Below, piece after piece: positions 1-5,280 of a DNA stretch of 5,280 bases (its first letter is position 1; each line of letters begins with the position of its first letter). The DNA is from Pseudomonadota bacterium (GTDB taxonomy: Bacteria > Pseudomonadota > Alphaproteobacteria > Parvibaculales > Parvibaculaceae): NCBI GenBank assembly GCA_021780275.1, contig JAJXZC010000654.1, positions 1 to 5,280 of the forward strand, in the 5' to 3' direction. The notes below the pieces were generated by a model that did no database searches, was not told the DNA's origin, and was given only the letters and a program-made list of their open reading frames with translations. The position numbers were made by a program, and so were the translations under genes.

Positions 1-2423
1 TGCGGCTGCATAGACTGCAATCTGTCGCGGAATTCTTCCGAGACCTGTTCGGCATCGTAGGAATTATGGATGATCCGCGGCCGGATGAAGATGATCAACT
101 CGTCGCGCTGGATGTTGGAATCGTGATTGGTGAGAAGCTGGCTAACAACGGGGATATCGCCAATGCCGGGCAGCCCGCTGCGCGTCTCGGTGCGCTGATC
201 CTGAATAAGGCCCGCAAGCAGAACCGTCTGGCCGCTCGGAACCGAGACGTTGGATTGGACTGTTCGCTGCGAAATCGTTGGCGTCAGGTTGGGGTTCGAG
301 GCACTCCCCGGATTCGTCACGGAACTGATTTCTTGTTGAACCTGAAGCGAGACAATGCCGTCGGCATTCACGCTCGGCAGGACGTTCAGTATAATTCCGG
401 TGTTCACATAGCTGACGCTGTTGACGACCGGCGCGCCGACCGTTTCGGTCGAAACCGCCTGCTGGGACAGGACTGGAACTTGATCGCCGACCTCGAGCCG
501 CGCCGGTTGCCTGTCGCCGACGACGAGCGATGGTGATGAAAGCACCTTGACGTCGGTCACCTGAGATAAGGCGTTGATCACGACCCGCGGATTTGCGATG
601 GCACCCGCGAGGAGATTGACGCCGGGATTCAATGTGGTCAGCGGAATCCCCGGCTGCACGGAGACAGGCGTCGAGGTCGTCGACGTGCCGCTGGCGGCGG
701 CCGCGGCCGAAGAGCCGTTCGTCATCGTCAGGGCGCCGATGCCGCTGCTGCTGTTCAAATAGGCCTGGACTCCGTATTGGAGGTCCTTGGTCAAGGTCAC
801 CTCTGCAATCGTGACGTCGATATCAACCTGCGTCGGGGCACGGTCGATATCCAGAATCGCCCTTTCAATCTTCGCATAGGTTTGTTTATCGGCGTAAATA
901 AACAGCGTATTGCTCGGGACATCGGCGGTGATATGAATTTTGCTGCCATTTGGCGCCGTTTGAACGCCGCCACCCCCGGCGCTGTCTTCCCCTAATGCCG
1001 ACGACGTGGCGAGCGCACCAAAGGGATTCGGCGCGCTGCTGCTGCCGCTTGTGGACCCAGGCATGGACTGCCCCGGAACCGATTGGCCCGTGGTGCCGCC
1101 GACCGTGCCGCCAGTCAAAGGCGAACTCGCACCCCCGCCGCCGGGAAGCGACGAAGAAGAAAGCGATGCATTCGTGAGCGAAGCTGTGTTGCTCTGGCCG
1201 CCGGGAGCTAGTTGCTCTTTATCCGACTGGCCGCCGCCATTGCCCCCGAACATACTGTTCAGAACCGACGCAACCGTCTTCGCCTGAGCATAATGCAGAT
1301 GATAAGTCTGCAGGCTCATCGCGGAATAATCTTCTTGATCGAGACGCCGCGCCCAAACGACGACGTTGTTCAGCATGGCGCGGCTTCGCGATACGGCCAG
1401 CACGGCATTCAGCCCGCTCAAGGGCTGCAATTGCACCATGTCCTCCGACTCGCCGCCATGACCGGTATCGAGAATACGGTTAAGCTCCGGGATGACTTGA
1501 TCCGGTGTTGCGTTCTTGAGCGAGAGAATCGCGATCGATTTCGAACGCAGCCAATCGACATCCAACATGCTCGCCGCATTGAGCGCGGCTTGGCGCTCCT
1601 CCGCCGTGCCCTGCACGACGACGAGATTCGCTTCGCTATCGAGCTTCACGGTGCCTGCCCGGCTTCCGTATTCTTCAAGGAGGCGTGCGATCGAAGCGGC
1701 GGACACGTACTTCGAACCGATGACGGTGACACCATATCCGACACCGACCGCATCATATTCGGCCTGCCTTAAGCCGCCGGGATCCGTCGTCGGCGCGATC
1801 CGGTAACCATCAGGCTCCCTGATGACCGCCGCATTTGCCGAGAGAAGCGCGGACTCCAACAACGGAACGAGGCGCGAGCTCGGCACCGGGCCAGATGAGG
1901 ACAAACTGATTTGTCCTGTCACGCGCGGGTCGACGATGTAATTGGTCTTGAGGATGTCGCCGAAAATGACCTTGCTGACCGTGGCCACATCGGCATTTTC
2001 GAAATTCAACTGATACCCGCCGCTTGGATCGGCGACCGCCTCGCCCGCCGGCACCTCCGCACGCATCTCCCCAGCCAACTGGCCGCGCGATATGTTGACC
2101 GCAACGGTATCCGTTCCCGGATAAATCACCGATCCCGAACGCGTGTAACCGCCTTCCTGTCCATAAGGGCCGTTACCGCGAGCGGGCGGCGGCACGGCGA
2201 GATCGTTTACGCCAAGGCCGGGGGCCTGTTGCGCAGGCGGCGGGGCATTCAAGTTCGCCTGCGAGTTTAAACCGTTATAGCCGAAAATGCTTTCGGTGCA
2301 GCCGGCGGTCGAAAGCGCGATGGCGACGACAGACACGCTCGTGACACAGCGAAGACAAATTGCTCCAAAACAGAAGCTGCTTAAACTTTTTGAAAAAAAC
2401 AAGCGACTAGGCAGCACAGACAT
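1..2423 (-). CDS. gspD: Type II secretion system secretin GspD (partial, C-terminus beyond window start)
   Basis: Outer-membrane channel subunit of the type II secretion system; secretins oligomerise into a gated pore for folded periplasmic proteins. I translated 807 codons without a stop; two further bases run off at position 1. Visible order: leader with STAG-Cys42 (lipoprotein-like); Pro/Gly/Gln-rich spacer about 43-136; N0 about 137-211 (starts YQLNFENADV); N1 about 228-290; N2 about 292-360; N3 about 370-530, split by a Gly/Ser-rich insert about 393-494; secretin core from about 531. The core contains SSPSLVVGD (629-637), VPSGQTVLLAGL (728-739) and GLPGIGDIP (750-758), the usual secretin signatures. 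The ATG at 2423 is the earliest possible start: an in-frame TAG lies 21 bp upstream, and GAGAG sits 7 nt before the ATG. A later GTG (codon 30) would leave a very short leader. The gene diverges from gspE. The N0-N1-N2-N3 order favours GspD over a type IV pilus PilQ. No frameshift seen. Confidence 0.95.
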   Translation of the reverse strand, partial: MSVLPSRLFFSKSLSSFCFGAICLRCVTSVSVVAIALSTAGCTESIFGYNGLNSQANLNAPPPAQQAPGLGVNDLAVPPPARGNGPYGQEGGYTRSGSVIYPGTDTVAVNISRGQLAGEMRAEVPAGEAVADPSGGYQLNFENADVATVSKVIFGDILKTNYIVDPRVTGQISLSSSGPVPSSRLVPLLESALLSANAAVIREPDGYRIAPTTDPGGLRQAEYDAVGVGYGVTVIGSKYVSAASIARLLEEYGSRAGTVKLDSEANLVVVQGTAEERQAALNAASMLDVDWLRSKSIAILSLKNATPDQVIPELNRILDTGHGGESEDMVQLQPLSGLNAVLAVSRSRAMLNNVVVWARRLDQEDYSAMSLQTYHLHYAQAKTVASVLNSMFGGNGGGQSDKEQLAPGGQSNTASLTNASLSSSSLPGGGGASSPLTGGTVGGTTGQSVPGQSMPGSTSGSSSAPNPFGALATSSALGEDSAGGGGVQTAPNGSKIHITADVPSNTLFIYADKQTYAKIERAILDIDRAPTQVDIDVTIAEVTLTKDLQYGVQAYLNSSSGIGALTMTNGSSAAAAASGTSTTSTPVSVQPGIPLTTLNPGVNLLAGAIANPRVVINALSQVTDVKVLSSPSLVVGDRQPARLEVGDQVPVLSQQAVSTETVGAPVVNSVSYVNTGIILNVLPSVNADGIVSLQVQQEISSVTNPGSASNPNLTPTISQRTVQSNVSVPSGQTVLLAGLIQDQRTETRSGLPGIGDIPVVSQLLTNHDSNIQRDELIIFIRPRIIHNSYDAEQVSEEFRDRLQSMQP
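2300..2423 (-). other. Lipoprotein-type signal peptide of GspD
   Basis: Residues 1-41 of GspD form a long leader: a basic N-region (Arg7, Lys12, Arg25), then a hydrophobic run (about 26-40) ending in S-T-A-G before Cys42. T-A-G-C resembles a signal peptidase II lipobox, although the -3 position is Thr rather than the preferred Leu. Residue +2 after the Cys is Thr, not Asp, which by the general Lol rule favours outer-membrane sorting. Most GspD proteins have an ordinary signal peptide and need a pilotin; a lipidated secretin is known for HxcQ of Pseudomonas aeruginosa. The weak lipobox and 25-residue N-region leave room for ordinary signal peptidase I cleavage instead. Confidence 0.55.
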
Positions 2424-2425
2424 AC

Positions 2426-2480
2426 GCTTGCTCTCGATGGCTATTTCTTGTGCGAAGCTTGCTCTCGATGGCTATTTCTT
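2426..2480. repeat. Two identical 24-bp direct repeats in the gspD leader
   Basis: The 24-bp block that begins GCTTGCTCTCGATGG and ends TTTCTT occurs at 2426-2449 and again at 2457-2480, a period of 31 bp. The following bases (GTGCGAAGC after copy 1, CGTGCAAAGC after copy 2) are also similar with one inserted base and one substitution, so the original duplicated unit was probably about 31-32 bp. Copy 1 carries the gspD ribosome binding site and abuts its start codon. Whether this is a recent slippage duplication or a selected doubled site cannot be told from one sequence. Confidence 0.9.
2431..2435 (-). promoter_or_regulatory. Ribosome binding site of gspD
   Basis: GAGAG on the minus strand, 7 nt before the ATG at 2423. 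It supports that ATG as the start, because no other start codon lies between it and the upstream in-frame TAG. The site is inside the first copy of the 24-bp direct repeat; the second copy has the same GAGAG (2462-2466) but no start codon at matching distance. Confidence 0.5.
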
Positions 2481-2521
2481 CGTGCAAAGCGTTCACTACT
2501 CCCCTTACGAAACGCTCTGAA

Positions 2522-2550
2522 ACCGTAGGCTTGCATGTTACACTTGTCAA
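2522..2550 (-). promoter_or_regulatory. Candidate sigma70-type promoter for gspD
   Basis: On the minus strand a perfect TTGACA (-35, plus-strand positions 2545-2550) is followed after exactly 17 bp by TACGGT (-10, positions 2522-2527). The -10 box matches TATAAT only at T1, A2 and T6, but poor -10 boxes are common in GC-rich alphaproteobacteria. Transcription would begin near 2515 and give a leader of about 90 nt that contains both copies of the 24-bp repeat. Confidence 0.4.
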
Positions 2551-2573
2551 ACGTTTCACCGCGGATGTATGCA
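2544..2573 (+). promoter_or_regulatory. Candidate promoter for gspEF
   Basis: TTGTCA (2544-2549) and TATGCA (2568-2573) are separated by 18 bp and would place the transcript start about 45 bp before the gspE ATG. Both boxes are imperfect. The -35 overlaps the -35 of the candidate gspD promoter on the other strand, so the two promoters would compete or share control. The prediction rests on motif matching by eye only. Confidence 0.25.
2546..2559. promoter_or_regulatory. Imperfect palindrome, possible operator
   Basis: GTCAAACGTTTCAC reads GTGAAACGTTTGAC on the other strand: the central AAACGTTT (2549-2556) is a perfect palindrome and the outer GT/AC pair also matches, leaving one mismatched pair. 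It overlaps the candidate -35 boxes of both divergent promoters, where a bound dimeric regulator could affect both. I cannot assign it to a named regulator family. Confidence 0.3.
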
Positions 2574-2624
2574 GTTGCATGCAGAGCAAAATTCACAAAC
2601 ATCTTCGGCTGAACGAGCTAACCA

Positions 2625-4196
2625 ATGAGCTTCGTGACGCAGGGCGTTTTTGAACCGGACAATGATCCGGGCATAGACAACGAACTCGCGTGCATCGATC
2701 TCGACTCGATGCGCAATTCCATTTCGCTCGTCGCCGATTTCTCGCCGATCTTTTTGCGCGACGCCGGCCTTTATCCGCACCGCACCGAAAGCGGCCAGGT
2801 CCGGCTCGCGCTCTGCGATCCCACGCGCAAAGATGCGATTGACGCCGTACTTCTTACACTGCCGCCGCCAGTGGAATTGCGCATTGCCAAGGCCGACGAG
2901 ATCGAGCTTATGCTCGACAGTGCGCCTCAGACGGTGGTCGATTCCGATAAGGCGACACTCAGTACTGCCGCCGAATCCACGCACGAAGAAGACATCAACT
3001 CACTGCGGGATCTCGCCAGCGGCGCGCCGGTCGTGCGCTTTCTCGAAGAGCTTTTCGACCGTGCCATCGCCTTGCGCGCCACCGATATTCATATCGAGCC
3101 GCTCGGGGCCGAAGCGCAGGTCCGCGTTCGCGTCGATGGCATGCTGCGCACACTCCCCTCCGCGTTGGACGCCAGCGTGCCGGCGCGGGCTCTCATCTCG
3201 CGTGTGAAAATTTTGTCGAGCCTCAATATCGCCGAGAGACGCATCCCGCAGGACGGCCGGATGCGCATCAAGGTCCGCAACCGCGACTTTGACCTTCGCG
3301 TCGCGACCATGCCAACGACGGGCGGCGAAGCGGCGATCCTGCGCCTGCTCGATCGAAGCACGAAAGTCGTCGATTTCGACCAATTGGGATTTAGTCTGCG
3401 CGACAGCGCTTTGCTGCGGGCTTCGCTCGAACTGCCGCATGGCATGCTGATCGTGACGGGCCCGACCGGCAGCGGCAAAACGACGACCCTGGCGGCTTCG
3501 CTCGGCAGCCTCGACCGTCAAACGCGCAAAATCCTGACGATCGAAGATCCGGTGGAATATCAAATCGCCGGCGTCAGCCAGACGCAGGTCCGCCCGACCG
3601 TCGGATTGACCTTCGCCTCGGCGCTGCGCGCCTTTTTACGCCAGGACCCGGACGTGATCATGGTCGGCGAGATCCGCGATACCGAAACCGCGAAGATCGC
3701 CATCCAGGCCGCGCTCACCGGACATCTCGTTCTCACGACATTGCACACGAACACGGCCGCGGCGGCGATCACCCGCCTCGTCGACATCGGGGTCGAGCCC
3801 TTTCTGATCGCGTCCACCGTGACGGCCATTATGGGGCAGCGGCTCGTTCGCCTGCTTTGCCCGGATTGCAAGCAGCGCTACAGCATCGACGACGATCAAA
3901 TCAAAACCAATCCGCGGCTCATCGCTCTCGACATCCCGGCCGGCGCGGAGCTTTACGCGCCCGCCGGATGCGTGCGATGCGGCCACAGCGGCTATCGCGG
4001 GCGGCGTGCGATCTTCGAGCTTCTCGAAATCACCGAAGGCGTGCGGCGGCTTATTTTGGCCGGCGCCGACGATGCCGCGATCGAGAAGCAGGCGCGCGCC
4101 GATGGCATGACAACGATGACGGAGGATGGGCGGCAGAAATGCCTGGCCGGCCTCACCACCATCGACGAAGTCTTCCGCGTCGCAGCGTTGCGGTGA
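2625..4196 (+). CDS. gspE: Type II secretion system ATPase GspE
   Basis: Cytoplasmic hexameric ATPase of the type II secretion system, which powers pseudopilus assembly through GspF; normally tethered by GspL. The 523-aa length is typical. Domains in order: N-terminal GspE/PilB-type domain about 25-115; second N-terminal domain about 130-255 with ATDIHIEP (152-159) and ERRIPQDGR (204-212); RecA-like ATPase with Walker A GPTGSGKTT (279-287), Asp box ILTIEDPVEY (303-312), Walker B VIMVGE (344-349, Glu349 likely catalytic) and His box LTGHLVLTTLHTN (364-376). A four-cysteine zinc motif follows, CPDC (412-415) and CVRC (449-452), spaced as in GspE. All key residues are present, so it should be active. 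The start ATG has only a weak upstream GAG (2615-2617), but the N-terminal domain fits this start. PilB of type IV pili is the main alternative; the adjacent GspD-type secretin argues against it. Confidence 0.96.
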   Translation: MSFVTQGVFEPDNDPGIDNELACIDLDSMRNSISLVADFSPIFLRDAGLYPHRTESGQVRLALCDPTRKDAIDAVLLTLPPPVELRIAKADEIELMLDSAPQTVVDSDKATLSTAAESTHEEDINSLRDLASGAPVVRFLEELFDRAIALRATDIHIEPLGAEAQVRVRVDGMLRTLPSALDASVPARALISRVKILSSLNIAERRIPQDGRMRIKVRNRDFDLRVATMPTTGGEAAILRLLDRSTKVVDFDQLGFSLRDSALLRASLELPHGMLIVTGPTGSGKTTTLAASLGSLDRQTRKILTIEDPVEYQIAGVSQTQVRPTVGLTFASALRAFLRQDPDVIMVGEIRDTETAKIAIQAALTGHLVLTTLHTNTAAAAITRLVDIGVEPFLIASTVTAIMGQRLVRLLCPDCKQRYSIDDDQIKTNPRLIALDIPAGAELYAPAGCVRCGHSGYRGRRAIFELLEITEGVRRLILAGADDAAIEKQARADGMTTMTEDGRQKCLAGLTTIDEVFRVAALR

Positions 4197-4198
4197 GG
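4195..4198 (+). promoter_or_regulatory. Ribosome binding site of gspF overlapping the gspE stop
   Basis: GAGG overlaps the gspE TGA (4194-4196) and lies 5 nt before the gspF ATG. This arrangement supports the ATG at 4204 as the start and suggests translational coupling of the two genes. Confidence 0.55.
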
Positions 4199-4203
4199 CG
4201 GCC

Positions 4204-5280
4204 ATGGTCCGCATGCGATACACGACAATAGCGCTTGACGGCACATGCGCGACGCAGGAGCGCGATGTCGAGGATGCGCTGCTATTGACGCGCGAGCTCG
4301 AACGGCAAGGCGTCGTCGTCGTCTCAACCGAAACGATCAAAGAGAAAAAAGGCGGCTTCACTTTACGCAGCAATGTGAAACCGCGCGTGATAACGGCCTT
4401 CCTGCGAGAACTCTCCTTAATCCTGCGGAGCGGCCTGCCCCTTGCAGAATCGCTGGACCTCGCTGCGCAAGACGTCGATGTCGGACTTGCCAAGGCGATC
4501 CAGGCGCTGCGGCGCGATATCATCTCAGGTGCCGCGCTTGGGCAGGCGCTTGAACGCCAGCCGGAGCTTTTCACGCCCGATATCGTCGCCATGGCGCGCG
4601 TGGCGGAAGCCACCGGTGATTACGATACCGTCTTTCGCGCTTTGGCGCTCGAACGCGAGCGCAGCCATGTCCTGCTCGACAAAGTGAAAAACACCCTGCG
4701 CTACCCGCTTTTTCTGATTTGCGCCGCCACATTGCTTCTCTGCTTTTTTCTGCTTCACGTCATCCCGCAATTCTCGTCGCTTTTCTCCGAACAGCAACGG
4801 CCGCCGAATGGCCTCGCCGTCCTCATTTTCGCTTTGTCCGACTGGCTCGTGGCCAATCAGCAATCACTCATCATCGGGGCGATCCTGACGCTCTGTCTGG
4901 GGCTTCTCGTTTGGCGCACGCCGGCAGCAAAAGGCTTTCTGCTCCGTACATTCTCCCGGCTGCCGGTGATCGGCTCACTATTGTTGATGCGCCGCTCGGC
5001 CCTCCTTCTGTCCAATCTGTCGGTGTTGCTCGGCCAAGGCGTCCCCTTGATCGAGGCCTTGAGCGTCATCGAGAATATCGTCGGCGCGGATGCCAAAGCC
5101 GATTTTGGCCTCGTTCAAGATGTCGTGCGGCGCGGCGGACGGCTCAACGAGGGTTTGACCCAAGTCAATCTGCTGCCGCCGTTGGCTGTCCGCATGTTGA
5201 AGATCGGCGAAGAGACCGGCGAACTCGCGAAAACGGCGAGCGAGGCCGGGCAACTTTATATGGAGAAACTCGAGAGAAGG
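4204..5280 (+). CDS. gspF: Type II secretion system inner-membrane platform protein GspF (partial, C-terminus beyond window end)
   Basis: Polytopic inner-membrane protein that links the GspE ATPase to the growing pseudopilus. Exactly 359 codons are visible with no stop; the family is usually about 400 aa, so roughly the last 40-50 residues are missing. The N-terminal stretch (MVRMRYTTIALDG...) is followed by the first T2SSF helical domain about 65-165 with MARVAEATGDYD (130-141). A first membrane segment (about 167-190, YPLFLICAATLLLCFFLL) and a second (about 222-237) come next. The second T2SSF domain contains MLKIGEETGEL (331-341), the better-conserved copy of the family motif. The third membrane segment expected at the C-terminus lies outside the window. 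It follows gspE by 7 bp in the same direction, so the two are almost certainly one operon. PilC is the alternative family member; context favours GspF. Confidence 0.95.
   Translation, partial: MVRMRYTTIALDGTCATQERDVEDALLLTRELERQGVVVVSTETIKEKKGGFTLRSNVKPRVITAFLRELSLILRSGLPLAESLDLAAQDVDVGLAKAIQALRRDIISGAALGQALERQPELFTPDIVAMARVAEATGDYDTVFRALALERERSHVLLDKVKNTLRYPLFLICAATLLLCFFLLHVIPQFSSLFSEQQRPPNGLAVLIFALSDWLVANQQSLIIGAILTLCLGLLVWRTPAAKGFLLRTFSRLPVIGSLLLMRRSALLLSNLSVLLGQGVPLIEALSVIENIVGADAKADFGLVQDVVRRGGRLNEGLTQVNLLPPLAVRMLKIGEETGELAKTASEAGQLYMEKLERR

Larger units (their letters stand above)
2424..2624. promoter_or_regulatory. Divergent gspD / gspE intergenic control region
   Basis: These 201 bp separate the two divergent start codons and are visibly more AT-rich than the flanking genes. 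They hold two identical 24-bp direct repeats near gspD, a 14-bp imperfect palindrome around 2546-2559, an 8-bp palindrome TGCATGCA at 2576-2583 and candidate promoters in both directions. Short open frames crossing this stretch have no recognisable product and no good ribosome binding site. I see no riboswitch, tRNA or terminator here. Confidence 0.7.

Noticed and set aside
66..536. 156-codon plus-strand open frame opposite the secretin core
   Set aside because: It is antisense to the most conserved part of gspD, including the secretin signatures, and looks like no known protein.
941..1247. Possible frameshift or assembly error in gspD because of low-complexity sequence
   Set aside because: The reading frame stays open through the Gly/Ser stretch and conserved N3 sequence resumes in the same frame on the far side, so the insert is in-frame.
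1212..1772. 186-codon plus-strand open frame opposite gspD
   Set aside because: The minus strand encodes the conserved N1-N3 region of the secretin across this stretch; the plus-strand product has no family features and is a shadow frame.
2426..2480. CRISPR-like direct repeats
   Set aside because: Only two copies with a 7-bp gap, no spacer of usual length and no cas genes nearby; a simple tandem duplication fits better.
2287..2653. Small open frames across the intergenic region on both strands (60-77 codons)
   Set aside because: They overlap the gspD leader, the direct repeats or the gspE start, have no convincing ribosome sites, and give translations without domain or membrane features. 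The 24-bp repeats account for their repeated peptide stretches.
3636..4613. 325-codon open frame on the minus strand across the gspE-gspF junction
   Set aside because: It is antisense to two clearly conserved genes; its translation is Arg/Ser/Ala-rich without a recognisable domain. Long antisense frames are expected in GC-rich coding DNA.
2625..5280. Type IV pilus genes pilB/pilC instead of gspE/gspF
   Set aside because: The families are homologous, but the neighbouring secretin has the GspD N0-N3 arrangement and the ATPase has GspE-like length and sequence, so a type II secretion assignment is better supported.

Overview
The window carries part of a type II secretion system (T2SS, general secretory pathway). 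Base composition is GC-rich (roughly 60% by eye) with strong G/C preference at third codon positions. Together with the style of the proteins, this suggests an alphaproteobacterium, possibly a Rhizobiales-type organism. That is an inference from sequence character; there is no rRNA or other taxonomic marker here.

Layout. (1) Positions 1-2423, minus strand: gspD, the outer-membrane secretin, 807 codons visible; its C-terminal end lies beyond position 1. It has a lipoprotein-like leader, a Pro/Gly/Gln-rich spacer, the N0-N3 periplasmic modules with a roughly 100-residue Gly/Ser insert in N3, and the secretin core. (2) Positions 2424-2624: a 201-bp, relatively AT-rich divergent intergenic region. 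It contains two 24-bp identical direct repeats, an AAACGTTT-centred imperfect palindrome, and candidate back-to-back promoters whose -35 boxes overlap. (3) Positions 2625-4196, plus strand: gspE, the complete cytoplasmic secretion ATPase, 523 aa. (4) From 4204 to the end, plus strand: gspF, the inner-membrane platform protein. It starts 7 bp after the gspE stop codon, and 359 codons are visible before it leaves the window.

How they fit together. GspE hydrolyses ATP at the cytoplasmic face and GspF is its membrane platform partner; together they drive pseudopilus assembly, which moves folded periplasmic substrates through the GspD channel. gspE and gspF are almost certainly co-transcribed. gspD is transcribed the other way from the shared intergenic region, so one regulator could act on both halves. 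gspC, which commonly precedes gspD and gspE, is not between them here; the pseudopilin genes and gspL/M are not in the window.

No transposon, CRISPR array, tRNA/rRNA, toxin-antitoxin pair or clearly novel system is visible. The points worth a second look are variations on a known machine: a probable self-piloting lipo-secretin, the long low-complexity N3 insert, and the repeat-bearing divergent control region.
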